A stretch of 24,693 nt of DNA from RGIG5675 sp050943435 (lineage in GTDB: Bacteria; Bacillota; Clostridia; Oscillospirales; Ruminococcaceae). Under the pieces are notes generated by a model. The model saw only the letters and a program-made list of their open reading frames with translations, was not told the origin of the DNA and made no database searches. The DNA is taken from assembly GCA_050943435.1 (NCBI GenBank), contig JBMNPE010000016.1, positions 1 to 24,693 on the forward strand. The letters are read 5' to 3'. The number at the start of each line of letters is the position of its first letter. The first letter of the stretch is position 1. Of the stretch, positions 1 to 7,576 are shown in pieces. Made by a program: the position numbers and the translations under genes.

Positions 1-278
1 GAAGAACCCGGCTCTTCAGTGTCTGCAGAATCCGCAGCATCCTCGATTTCCACGGTGTCGTCCATATCAACATCGTCAGGCTCGGAATTCTTCTCCGGCT
101 CTTTCGGCGCATCCTTGGGCAGGCTTCCCCCGAATATGCTTTCGAGGTCAGTCGTTCCGGTATCGTCGTATGATGTATATTTAGGACTGTCGTCATCCTC
201 AACGAAGGAAGAAAGTATGTCATTATCCTTCTCGGAAGGCTTTCTTCCTCTTCTGTCTTCGGTGTCTTTTGTGCTCAT
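1..278 (-). CDS. Acidic low-complexity protein, N-terminal part only
   Basis: The first 92 codons of a minus-strand gene are visible; the rest lies left of the window. It starts with ATG at 278, preceded by an AGGA ribosome site seven bases upstream. The visible protein begins MSTKDTEDRRGRKPSEKDND and then becomes strongly acidic, rich in Asp, Glu, Ser and Pro, with no hydrophobic stretch, signal peptide or recognisable domain. It looks like a disordered N-terminal region that may precede a folded or membrane domain outside the window. It is transcribed divergently from queH, behind a good extended -10 promoter. I do not recognise the family and assign no function. The reading frame stays open from the start codon to the window edge, and the codon choice matches the neighbouring genes, so I think it is real. 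Confidence 0.72.
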   Translation of the reverse strand, partial: MSTKDTEDRRGRKPSEKDNDILSSFVEDDDSPKYTSYDDTGTTDLESIFGGSLPKDAPKEPEKNSEPDDVDMDDTVEIEDAADSADTEEPGS

Positions 279-306
279 TTTGTTTCCTCATAACCTAAAG
301 GACCTA

Positions 307-322
307 CCGGGACAAGTCCCGG
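307..322 (-). promoter_or_regulatory. Perfect inverted repeat at the 5' end of the acidic-protein transcript
   Basis: CCGGGAC, two bases, then GTCCCGG forms a perfect 7-bp dyad. It sits about 9 bases downstream of the -10 box at 332-337, so it covers roughly the first bases of the predicted transcript. It could be an operator for a dimeric repressor or a hairpin that protects the 5' end of the mRNA. Which one is inference. Confidence 0.5.
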
Positions 323-331
323 GATTTGCTA

Positions 332-340
332 ATTATATCA
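332..340 (-). promoter_or_regulatory. Extended -10 promoter of the acidic-protein gene
   Basis: Read on the minus strand, TGA-TATAAT gives a perfect -10 hexamer with the TGn extension. The -35 region 17 bases away (TTTCCG) is poor, which is usual for extended -10 promoters. The start codon lies about 45 bases downstream of the predicted transcription start. Confidence 0.6.
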
Positions 341-421
341 CATAGCCTCTGATACGGAAACCCCGCCGGTGAGGCCGGAAAGACCTTTATTAAGAGGTTT
401 AAGGGTGTTTTTCCAGTTTTG

Positions 422-430
422 TGCTATCAT
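422..430 (+). promoter_or_regulatory. Possible extended -10 promoter of queH
   Basis: TGC-TATCAT matches an extended -10 element. A start about seven bases downstream would fall at 437-438, right at the ATG at 439, so the mRNA would be nearly leaderless or begin translation at the second ATG at 451. No convincing -35 box is seen. Confidence 0.4.
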
Positions 431-438
431 ATATCCGT

Positions 439-1068
439 ATGAGTGAAACTATGCCAAATAAAGGCCCAAGGCGCAACTACCAGCTTGAGCTCGACAGAAT
501 TATAAAGGACCTGGATCCGGGCGATCCGGGAAGTGTCCTTCTGCACTGCTGCTGCGGCCCGTGCGCCAGCTACTGCCTGAAGTACCTCACAGAGTGGTTC
601 CCGGTCACCGTGCTCTTCTACAATCCCAATATATACCCGGAAGCCGAATACCTTCACAGGAAGAGCGAGCTCATGAGGCTCATCGGCGAGAGCACATTCT
701 CGCACCCGGTGTCGTGGATGGACTGCGACTACGACCACAGCGGGTTCCTCAACGCCTGCTCCGCCCTGGCAGGAGAGCCCGAGGGCGGGAGGAGATGCCT
801 CGAGTGCTTTTCGCTGAGGCTCGGATTCACCGCAAAAACCGCTGCCGAGCACGGATTCAGGTGGTTCTGCTCCACGCTGACCGTGAGCCCGCACAAGGAT
901 GCCGAAGCTGTCAACTCCACGGGAGAAAAGATGGCTGAGAAATACGGTTCAAAATGGCTTCCGTCAGATTTCAAGAAGAGGGACGGCTACCTGCTGTCTA
1001 TAAAATATTCAAAGGAACACAATCTCTACAGGCAGAATTACTGCGGCTGCGAATTTTCGCTGAGATGA
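439..1068 (+). CDS. queH: Epoxyqueuosine reductase QueH
   Basis: QueH (DUF208) reduces epoxyqueuosine to queuosine in the tRNA wobble position, the last step of the pathway, and stands in for the unrelated cobalamin-dependent QueG. The 209-residue protein has the family signatures in order: HCCCGPC at 36-42, the YNPNIYP...EY...R block at 61-74, CLEC at 120-123, and YCGCEFS at 201-207. These cysteines hold the iron-sulfur cluster and nearby metal site in characterised QueH. No other queuosine gene is in the window, so the role here is probably salvage completion or part of a dispersed pathway. The start is uncertain: GTG 421, ATG 439 and ATG 451 are in frame, and none has a clear ribosome site. 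I chose 439 because the likely promoter covers 421-430. It converges on the downstream nucleoside hydrolase gene. Confidence 0.93.
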   Translation: MSETMPNKGPRRNYQLELDRIIKDLDPGDPGSVLLHCCCGPCASYCLKYLTEWFPVTVLFYNPNIYPEAEYLHRKSELMRLIGESTFSHPVSWMDCDYDHSGFLNACSALAGEPEGGRRCLECFSLRLGFTAKTAAEHGFRWFCSTLTVSPHKDAEAVNSTGEKMAEKYGSKWLPSDFKKRDGYLLSIKYSKEHNLYRQNYCGCEFSLR

Positions 1069-1070
1069 CT

Positions 1071-1116
1071 GAATCCCGGCTGAACCGGGCCCTGATGGGC
1101 CGTTCCGCCGGGATTC
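1071..1116. terminator. Long hairpin between convergent queH and nucleoside hydrolase
   Basis: GAATCCCGGC (1071-1080) pairs perfectly with GCCGGGATTC (1107-1116). Inside, GAAC/GTTC and GGCCC-TGAT-GGGCC can extend the stem. It begins three bases after the queH stop and lies between convergent genes, so it probably ends both transcripts. The U-tract is weak on the plus side (TCTGTAATACTTATT) and absent on the minus side. Confidence 0.55.
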
Positions 1117-1146
1117 TCTGTAATACTTATTAATATTGTCAGTATA

Positions 1147-2235
1147 TCAGTCGTGGCCCAGCTTCGAGAACATGTCCCCGAAGATGAGGTCGCGGTATAC
1201 GTATGTGCACACCCTGATCGAATGCCTCGATGGATCGGACGGCTTCCAGTACGCGTCGTCCCCTATTTCCGGGGAAGGCACGAGCTTTGTGAGCGCAAAG
1301 TTCGGATTCATGACATACCCGACTGCAGAGATGTCCCAGATTATCCTGCTGTTGGAAATCCCCGCGGGCGGCCCGAAGCTGTCGAGCACTTCCTTCGGCT
1401 GGTCGTCCTCCCCTGCGAGGTAGCAGCCGGAGAACAGCCTTGCAGACATAAGCCCTGTCATTGCATCCCCGTGCAGCTGGCTCGTCACTATGTCAGAGAG
1501 GTATGTGCCTATGCTGCTCTTTCCGTGCATGTACTGATTGAGCTCAGGCTCCGTTGTCGTGAGAAGGGACGCGACTCCCATGCACGGCACCAGCACCATC
1601 GGCACTCCGGAATCGAACAGCACCCTGACTGCAGGTATGTCCTGCACAAGGTTGAATTCGCAGCCGTGCCCGAAGTAGAGCGGCTGTCCGCCGAGCCACA
1701 CGACGACTATCTTCTTTATGATGGAGGGCTCCATCAGTATCGCCGAGGCGACGTTGGTTATTGCACCAATTGCTATTACGTAGAGAGGCTCGTCGTCTGG
1801 CATAGCCATGGCCTTCTTGACGAGATCCCTGGCGGCATCGCTCTCCACCGGCTTCCCCGTGTCGCGGATGTATGTTGTGGAGCCGCGGAAAACCTTTCCC
1901 TCCGGGTCCATCCCGAGGTGGCTGAAGAGCCTCAGTATCTCCTGGTAGCTGTTTTCCATGCCCTTTTCCGGGCTCAGTTCGTAGCTCGGGAAAGTCTTGA
2001 CTATCTGCACAAAGGATTTTAAGAGTGGTATCTTCTTATCGTCCAGGTCGTGTGAATAAGGAGCCGCATATACGGCCCTCACGTCGAGCCTCTCGGGAGA
2101 CCTCAGTGCCCATGACACTGCAAACTGGTCGTCAACCTCGTTGTAGGTGTCGGTGTCTATGACGCACGCGACCCTGCCCCTGGGGAGCTCGAGCCTCTTT
2201 TTTCTCCACTCCTCGTCAATCTCGGGATACTTCAT
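1147..2235 (-). CDS. Nucleoside hydrolase family protein (IUNH), type with longer metal loop
   Basis: This 362-residue protein belongs to the inosine-uridine nucleoside hydrolase family, which splits ribonucleosides into base and ribose using a bound calcium ion. The metal-binding Asp cluster reads DTDTYNEVDD at 27-36, two residues longer than the usual DxDxGxDD loop. Other family marks are IGAITNVA near the middle, the CEFNLVQD block with the ribose-binding Asn, and a late IIWDISAVGYVM block whose Asp is a calcium ligand. That Asp is preceded by Trp rather than the His of the classical pyrimidine-type enzymes. There is no signal peptide, so it acts in the cytoplasm. An AAGGCGG ribosome site precedes the ATG. 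It follows the glycogen genes by 63 bases without a terminator and also has a likely promoter of its own. The substrate cannot be told from sequence. Confidence 0.88.
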   Translation of the reverse strand: MKYPEIDEEWRKKRLELPRGRVACVIDTDTYNEVDDQFAVSWALRSPERLDVRAVYAAPYSHDLDDKKIPLLKSFVQIVKTFPSYELSPEKGMENSYQEILRLFSHLGMDPEGKVFRGSTTYIRDTGKPVESDAARDLVKKAMAMPDDEPLYVIAIGAITNVASAILMEPSIIKKIVVVWLGGQPLYFGHGCEFNLVQDIPAVRVLFDSGVPMVLVPCMGVASLLTTTEPELNQYMHGKSSIGTYLSDIVTSQLHGDAMTGLMSARLFSGCYLAGEDDQPKEVLDSFGPPAGISNSRIIWDISAVGYVMNPNFALTKLVPSPEIGDDAYWKPSDPSRHSIRVCTYVYRDLIFGDMFSKLGHD

Positions 2236-2272
2236 TTCAGCACCGCCTTTCCGAAATTTGCTTGTTATTTAC

Positions 2273-2302
2273 ATTATATATAGGTTCGCCGCGTGCCGTC
2301 AG
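2273..2302 (-). promoter_or_regulatory. Likely promoter of the nucleoside hydrolase
   Basis: On the minus strand a -10 box TATAAT lies 18 bases from a -35-like CTGACG that overlaps the stop codon of the upstream GH13 gene. The transcript would have a leader of about 30 bases. Confidence 0.45.
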
Positions 2303-4053
2303 ATTTTTTCTATCACGTACCTCCACGGCTCGATGCGGAAAGTCCTTCCGTAGGCGCCTACGACGGCCTCCGTGTCGGAGCGGTTGACAGCTATCAGCAC
2401 AGCGCCTTCCTCGTCAGCCCTCAGATATGACGCACTCCCCGGTGAGCAGCTCACAGGTATGAATGCCCCGTCGGCAAACTGAGAGGTGTCCCTTCTTATC
2501 TTCGAGAGCTTTTTATAGAAGCTCCTCAGGTTATCGTCCCCGTTCTCCCAGTCGTAGAAGCACCTGTTGAACGGGTCCTTGCAGCCCTGCATCCCGATCT
2601 CGTCCCCGTAGTATACGGACGGTATTCCCGGAAGAGTGAACTGCAGCACCGCAGCGAGCTTTTCGAGCTCGACTCCCCTCAGGTATCCGTCCCTCGTGAG
2701 CCTGAATGAGGCCTGCCAGTCCTTGTCCCCCATTGAATCCACTGTGAGGGCGGTTATTATCCTCTCCGTGTCGTGGGTGGAGAGCGGGTTCATCATGAGG
2801 TCCAGCATCGGCTTCGGATAGTGGTCGCAGATGTCCTCAATGGTTTCCACGAAGGCGCACCCGTCCGCGTCCTTCATGAACTTGAGAATTGCGTTCCTGA
2901 ACGGGTAGTTCATGCAGGAATCTAGCTCCTCTCCGAAGAGGTACTGCCTCTTTTCCCCGTAGCTCACCTTGTTGCTGGCGTCCTCCCAGACTTCCCCTAT
3001 CAGGATCTTGTCGTCCCCGAAGGACTTTATCCTCTGCCGGATGAGCCTTATGAACCTGTCCGGCAGCTCGTCGGCGACGTCGAGCCTGAACCCGGAGGCC
3101 CCGAGCTTCATCCAGTGGGCTATGACCCCGTTTTCCCCGCAGATGAACTCCTTGTAGGTGGGATCGTCCTCGTTCACCTCCGGAAGCGTCTTGAACCCCC
3201 ACCAGCCCTTGTACGAGCCGTCCGGGGAAAACTTGTACCAGCTCCTGTAGGGGCTTTTCGGGTCGTTTGCCGCTCCCTTGTCAGGATACCTTCCCTCGGA
3301 ATTGAAATAGACGCTGTCGCTGCCGGTGTGGTTGAATACTCCGTCGAGCACTATCCTGATGCCGCGGTCAGAGGCCCTGGAGCACAGTTCCCTGAACTCC
3401 TCCTCGGTCCCGAGCATCGGGTCTATCTTCATGTAGTCCGCCGTATCGTACCTGTGGTTCGAATGTGCCTCGAATATCGGGTTCAGGTATATAATCGTTG
3501 TCCCCAGCGATTCGAGATATCCGAGCTTAGAGATTATTCCCCGCAGGTTCCCGCCGTAGTAGTCCCTGTTCTTGACCTGCCCGTCAGCTTCCGGCTTGTA
3601 GCATGGCACGTCTGAATGACTGCTGTGTATTATCCTGTCGCCGAATGGCGTAGGGTTGATTCCTCCGTCTATTGCGAACCTGTCCGGGAATATCTGGTAT
3701 ATCATTCCCCCGGCATATCCCTGCGGCTGGACGTAGTCCGCGGCGTAAACCGTCTGCTGGAACCACTCACCGTCCTTTGAGAGGCTCCCGCCCTCGCAGA
3801 TGTACATTTCACCGCACTGTATGGCGTAGTAGTATAGTCCCCTCGTGCCGTAGATGTACTCGGCCTCGAACTGGCCGTTTCCGTCGGAGGAGAACCTTGC
3901 GGTATCCACGATGCTGTCTTCGTGCTTTATGAGGAGCGAAAATCCCGCAGAAGGGTCGCTGCATGACAGCCTGAATCTGACCCCGGTCCCCTCGGGCACC
4001 GCTCCGAAGGGGCTCTTGCAGCCGGGATCCAGGTGGCTGTAATAAACTGTCAT
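2299..4053 (-). CDS. Cytoplasmic GH13 alpha-glucanase (neopullulanase / maltodextrinase-like)
   Basis: The 584-residue protein is a glycoside hydrolase family 13 enzyme that cleaves alpha-glucosidic bonds in maltodextrin, pullulan or glycogen fragments. Residues 1-105 form an N-terminal beta domain of the kind seen in neopullulanase and cyclomaltodextrinase. The catalytic barrel follows from about 115 (MIYQIFPDRF). All four conserved regions are present: DGVFNH at 237-242, GFRLDVAD at 321-328 with nucleophile D325, GEVWE at 353-357 with acid/base E354, and STHDTER at 425-431 with D428. A small C-terminal beta domain ends the protein. No signal peptide is seen. Its ATG overlaps the glgP stop by four bases (ATGA), so the two are translationally coupled. 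It may clip side chains or short dextrins left by the phosphorylase. The exact specificity (neopullulanase, maltogenic amylase or cyclodextrinase) is not decided by sequence alone. Confidence 0.9.
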   Translation of the reverse strand: MTVYYSHLDPGCKSPFGAVPEGTGVRFRLSCSDPSAGFSLLIKHEDSIVDTARFSSDGNGQFEAEYIYGTRGLYYYAIQCGEMYICEGGSLSKDGEWFQQTVYAADYVQPQGYAGGMIYQIFPDRFAIDGGINPTPFGDRIIHSSHSDVPCYKPEADGQVKNRDYYGGNLRGIISKLGYLESLGTTIIYLNPIFEAHSNHRYDTADYMKIDPMLGTEEEFRELCSRASDRGIRIVLDGVFNHTGSDSVYFNSEGRYPDKGAANDPKSPYRSWYKFSPDGSYKGWWGFKTLPEVNEDDPTYKEFICGENGVIAHWMKLGASGFRLDVADELPDRFIRLIRQRIKSFGDDKILIGEVWEDASNKVSYGEKRQYLFGEELDSCMNYPFRNAILKFMKDADGCAFVETIEDICDHYPKPMLDLMMNPLSTHDTERIITALTVDSMGDKDWQASFRLTRDGYLRGVELEKLAAVLQFTLPGIPSVYYGDEIGMQGCKDPFNRCFYDWENGDDNLRSFYKKLSKIRRDTSQFADGAFIPVSCSPGSASYLRADEEGAVLIAVNRSDTEAVVGAYGRTFRIEPWRYVIEKI

Positions 4054-6479
4054 TTCTGTTTTCTCAGATTCCAGATGTTTTCGGCATACTCCTCTACCGC
4101 CCTGTCGGATGAGAATATGCCTGCATTTGCTATGTTCGCGAGTTCCATCCTGGCAAACGCATGCCTGTCCCTGTAAAGCTCAGAGGCTTTCCGCTGTGCA
4201 TCGACATACGACTGATAGTCTGCCAGAACCATGTACGGGTCAGAATTCTTGAGGTTGTTGACAATCTCATGGAACTCCTGCCCCGCAAAGCCCTTGTCGA
4301 TGAAATCTATGACTTCCTTGAGCTTCGGGTTGCTGTTGTACCAGTCCATCGGCCTGTAGTGCTTCCTGAGCTCCTTGGCCTCGGAGGCGTTCATTCCGAA
4401 GAGGAGGAAGTTTTCCTCCCCTGCAGCATCCCTGATTTCGATGTTTGCCCCGTCGAGCGTGCCTATGGTCACGGCGCCGTTGTACATGAGCTTCATGCAC
4501 CCGGTTCCGGAGGCCTCGTATCCTGCTAGGGAAATCTGCTCGGATATCTCGGCCGCAGGTATTATCTGCTCGGCCGTGGTGATCTTGTAGTCCTCGAGGT
4601 ACAGCAGCCTTATGATCCCGCGCGTGTCGGGGTCGCTGTCAAGTAGCCTGGAAATCGCGAAGAGAAGCCTTATTATCTGCTTTGCCATGTAGTATCCGGA
4701 GGCAGCCTTGGCCCCGAACACATAGGTTCTCGGCACGTAGTTTCCGCCGGGGTTGTTCTTTATCTCGAGATACTGCGTCAGGATGTGCAGGGCGTTGAGA
4801 TGCTGCCTCTTGTATTCGTGCATCCGCTTGACCTGCACGTCGAAAATGGAGTTCGGGTCGTAGGGATGCTCTGCGTCCCCGAAGTTCTTCTCGAGGAAAT
4901 TCACCTTGCAGTTGTGCTTTACTTCGAGGAGCTTGTCCAGGAAAGCGGAATCGTCCTTGTAGTCCATGAGCTTCCTGAGCTCCATCGGGTCCCTTGTGAA
5001 CCCCTTTCCTATCGTGTCAGTAATGAGGGAAGTGAGGCCCGGATTGTCCTGCATCACCCATCTCCTGTAGGAGACTCCGTTCGTGACATTCTTGAACTTT
5101 TCTGGATACATCGCGGCGAAATCCGGGAACAGCTCGGTCTTCACGAGCCCGCTGTGCAGCTTGGAAACGCCGTTTATGCTGTGGCAGACGTATGCGCACA
5201 TGTTGGCCATGCGGACCTTCCCGCCGTAGACGATCCTCATGCTCTTCTGCTTGGACTCGTCGCCGGGGTATTTTGCCGCTATCTCCCTCTCGAGGGTCTT
5301 GTCTATCTCGTTGATTATCTGCAGGCATCTCGGGCAGACTTCAGTGAGGAGCTCGACATCCCACTGCTCGAGCGCCTCGGAAAGCACAGTGTGGTTTGTA
5401 TAGGAGAAAACCTCGTGCGCAAGCTTGAGGGAGTCGTCCCACCCGTATCCGCAGTCGTCCAGCAGGATCCTTATGAGCTCCGGTATTGCGAGCGTAGGAT
5501 GGGTGTCGTTTATGTGTATCGCTATCTTCTCGGAGAAATTGTCAAAGGTCCCGTACTGCGCGAGGTGCTTTTTTACGATGTCGTTCATCGAGGCCGAGCA
5601 GAGGAAATACTGCTGCTTGAGCCTCAGAAGCTTGCCCTCCACGTTGTTGTCGTTGGGATAAAGCACCTTCGAAATGAGCTCCGCAGTCTGGGATCTCTTG
5701 AGCGCAGCCGCAAAATCGCCGTTGTTGAAGCTCTGCATGTCTATTGAGGAGGCCTCTGCGTACCAGAGCCTCAGCTTAGTGACCGCGTCGCTGTGATATC
5801 CGGAGATGTACATGTCGTACGGTATTGCCATCACCGAATCGTAGTCCGTTATCTTGGTGTGGTGGAACTGCCTGTCCCAGAGCTCGTCTATCTTTCCCCC
5901 GAGCCTGACTTCCACTGCCTCGTCTCGGCGCTCCCTGAGCCACACGCGGCCGCTGTCGAGCCACTCGTCCGGGAGCTCGTTCTGCCAGCCGTCGACTATC
6001 TTCTGCTTGAATATGCCGTACTCATAGAGAAGACCGTACCCGTTTCCCGGGTACTCCAGGGTGGCAAAGCTGTCGAGGTAGCTCGCTGCCAGCCTTCCGA
6101 GGCCCCCGTTTCCGAGCCCTGCGTCCTTCTCGCACTCGTAGACCTTTTCCCCTGTCGTCCCGTATTTTCTGAATATCTTCTCTGCGTCGTCCTCGATTCC
6201 AAGATTGAACAGGTTGTTCTTTAGTGACCTCCCTATGAGGTACTCTATGCACATGTAGTAGACTTCCTTGTCCCCGTCTCCGTAGACCTTGGACTTGAAC
6301 TTCGTGCGCTTGGCCTCAAGCCTGTCCCTGCAGGCTGCCGCCATTGCCCCGTAGATATGCTCAAGAGGTGCCTCAGAGGGCACCTCATCGTACATTTTGC
6401 TCAGATTAGCAATAAATTCCGATTCCAGTCTGCTTTCACCAATTATCATTAACGATACCCTGTGCGCAAATACGCGCAT
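4050..6479 (-). CDS. glgP: Glycogen/maltodextrin phosphorylase
   Basis: Glycogen phosphorylase (GT35) releases glucose-1-phosphate from the ends of alpha-1,4-glucan chains using a pyridoxal-phosphate cofactor. The 809-residue length is normal. Visible marks are the DAGLGNGGLGRLAA block at 119-132, HINDTHPTLAIPEL at 322-335, VTNGVSYRRW at 465-474, VQVKRMHEYKRQ at 548-559, and the PLP-lysine block EASGTGCMKLMYNG at 655-668 with K663. The last block departs from the common GTGNMKF version (Asn to Cys, Phe to Leu). It is the first gene of a coupled pair with the GH13 enzyme. The start is open to doubt: ATG 6479 has an AAGGA site only one or two bases away, whereas the in-frame ATG at 6449 has AGGG at a better distance and would remove ten residues that look unlike the family. 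No glycogen synthase is in the window. Confidence 0.95.
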   Translation of the reverse strand: MRVFAHRVSLMIIGESRLESEFIANLSKMYDEVPSEAPLEHIYGAMAAACRDRLEAKRTKFKSKVYGDGDKEVYYMCIEYLIGRSLKNNLFNLGIEDDAEKIFRKYGTTGEKVYECEKDAGLGNGGLGRLAASYLDSFATLEYPGNGYGLLYEYGIFKQKIVDGWQNELPDEWLDSGRVWLRERRDEAVEVRLGGKIDELWDRQFHHTKITDYDSVMAIPYDMYISGYHSDAVTKLRLWYAEASSIDMQSFNNGDFAAALKRSQTAELISKVLYPNDNNVEGKLLRLKQQYFLCSASMNDIVKKHLAQYGTFDNFSEKIAIHINDTHPTLAIPELIRILLDDCGYGWDDSLKLAHEVFSYTNHTVLSEALEQWDVELLTEVCPRCLQIINEIDKTLEREIAAKYPGDESKQKSMRIVYGGKVRMANMCAYVCHSINGVSKLHSGLVKTELFPDFAAMYPEKFKNVTNGVSYRRWVMQDNPGLTSLITDTIGKGFTRDPMELRKLMDYKDDSAFLDKLLEVKHNCKVNFLEKNFGDAEHPYDPNSIFDVQVKRMHEYKRQHLNALHILTQYLEIKNNPGGNYVPRTYVFGAKAASGYYMAKQIIRLLFAISRLLDSDPDTRGIIRLLYLEDYKITTAEQIIPAAEISEQISLAGYEASGTGCMKLMYNGAVTIGTLDGANIEIRDAAGEENFLLFGMNASEAKELRKHYRPMDWYNSNPKLKEVIDFIDKGFAGQEFHEIVNNLKNSDPYMVLADYQSYVDAQRKASELYRDRHAFARMELANIANAGIFSSDRAVEEYAENIWNLRKQK

Positions 6480-6495
6480 TTCCTTTCATCAGGCT

Positions 6496-6515
6496 GTGCA
6501 CCGGAACGGCTGCAC
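6496..6515 (-). promoter_or_regulatory. Hairpin in the glgP leader
   Basis: GTGCA-CCG, a GAA loop, CGG, one bulged C and TGCAC form a compact stem in the predicted 5' leader of glgP, ending about 16 bases before the start codon at 6479. It could affect mRNA stability or ribosome access; the role is inference. Confidence 0.35.
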
Positions 6516-6527
6516 GCGCCTTTATAA

Positions 6528-6536
6528 ATCATAGCA
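6528..6536 (-). promoter_or_regulatory. Likely extended -10 promoter of glgP
   Basis: Read on the minus strand, TGC-TATGAT matches an extended -10 element, with no good -35 box. It lies about 50 bases upstream of the glgP start and about 80 bases from the divergent promoter of the zapA operon. Confidence 0.45.
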
Positions 6537-6611
6537 GTTTCCCGAAGGATTTACTACAAAGCTGGGGTCAAATTTACGTTCAGAAACTGCTTTTAAGACG
6601 TTTCAGAGCAT

Positions 6612-6640
6612 TTGTATAAACTCCCGTCCGGTATTATAAT
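6612..6640 (+). promoter_or_regulatory. Promoter of the zapA-dut-maf operon
   Basis: TTGTAT (6612-6617) and a perfect TATAAT (6635-6640) are separated by exactly 17 bases. This is the best promoter ahead of the long central operon. The leader of about 60 bases contains an AT-rich AAAACAG/CTGTTTT inverted repeat at 6653-6680 followed by T-rich sequence, too weak to call a terminator. Confidence 0.7.
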
Positions 6641-6709
6641 TTCTAAAACAGACAATTTTGCTCTGCTGTTTTTTATTTTGATTCAATTCGTTTTATGCGA
6701 GGTGCGGAT

Positions 6710-7576
6710 ATGGCTAACAACATTGTTGAACTTTCAATACACGGGATCACGCTCAAGGTCAACACGATAGAGAGCGCTGAATACGTACAGAAGCTTGCCG
6801 ACACGCTCAACGGAGATATGGATGCCCTCTTCGACCAGGCCCCGAACACCTCGGTCACAGACGCGCTGGTCCTCTGCGCGATAGACTATCTCGACAAATA
6901 CCAGAAATCAAACAAGAGCTCCGCTAACATGCGCTCACAGCTCAAGGAATACCTGGCCGACGCGGCAAGTGCCAAGGTTCTGCTCGAGGAGGAGCGCAGA
7001 AAGGCCGCTTCCTCAGCCTCGGAAGCCAAGGACCTCAAGTCCCAGGTGGAAAAGCTCAAGGATTCAAAGAGCAAGGGCCAGTCCGAGGCGATAACAGAGG
7101 CACTCAAGGAGATAGACGAGCTCAAGAAGGCCAACGATTCCGCAGTCTCCCAGTGCAAGGACCTCAACGACAGGATAACCGCCCTCAACAGCTATATAAA
7201 GGACCAGAGCTCCGAGCTCACCCGTCTGAGGGACGAAAACGACAGCCTCAGAAAGCAGGCCTCCGACACAGGCAGGCTCAAGGACCAGCTCCAGCAGGCG
7301 AGGGTTGAGAACGAGAAGCTCTTCAACGAGCTCAACAACGTAAAATCCGACAGCATGCTCGCAAAGGACAGGGTGAGCGACCTCGAGAAGCAGATAGACA
7401 GGCTCTCGGGAAGCAAAGCCCAGGGCAGACAGGAAAATTCCGAAAATGGACAGGCAGACCGCTCCTCCGACGACCAGCAGAAATCGCTCTTTGACGACTT
7501 CGGGTCCGACAAGGGCGGCCGCCAGGACGACATGCCGAATCTCGACTGGGCGAAGGATGTGCAACGTTTTCTTTAA
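6710..7576 (+). CDS. zapA: ZapA-like cell division protein with long coiled-coil tail
   Basis: ZapA binds FtsZ and bundles filaments of the division ring. Residues 1 to about 90 match a ZapA domain: a short beta hairpin (VELSIHGITLKVNT), a helix with AEYVQKLADTLN and D-M-D, and then ALVLCAIDYLDKY. After this comes a coiled coil to about residue 235 with dense Lys, Glu, Leu and Gln heptads. A polar, Gly/Asp-rich linker ends in a short conserved-looking tail NLDWAKDVQRF. Typical ZapA proteins are roughly 90-130 residues, so 288 is long. I start at ATG 6710, which has GAGGTG at proper distance, and not at ATG 6695, which would lie in the ribosome site. It is first in the operon and its 3' end overlaps dut by 20 bases. 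Function by homology is likely; the job of the tail is unknown. Confidence 0.78.
   Translation: MANNIVELSIHGITLKVNTIESAEYVQKLADTLNGDMDALFDQAPNTSVTDALVLCAIDYLDKYQKSNKSSANMRSQLKEYLADAASAKVLLEEERRKAASSASEAKDLKSQVEKLKDSKSKGQSEAITEALKEIDELKKANDSAVSQCKDLNDRITALNSYIKDQSSELTRLRDENDSLRKQASDTGRLKDQLQQARVENEKLFNELNNVKSDSMLAKDRVSDLEKQIDRLSGSKAQGRQENSENGQADRSSDDQQKSLFDDFGSDKGGRQDDMPNLDWAKDVQRFL

Noticed and set aside
370..400. Hairpin in the queH upstream region
   Set aside because: GCCGG occurs twice as a direct repeat, not an inverted one. The best stem (ACCT/AGGT) is only four pairs.
1153..2022. 289-codon open frame on the plus strand
   Set aside because: It is the complement of the nucleoside hydrolase with its DTDTYNEVDD motif. 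Its composition (His, Arg, Val, Cys) is that of a shadow frame.
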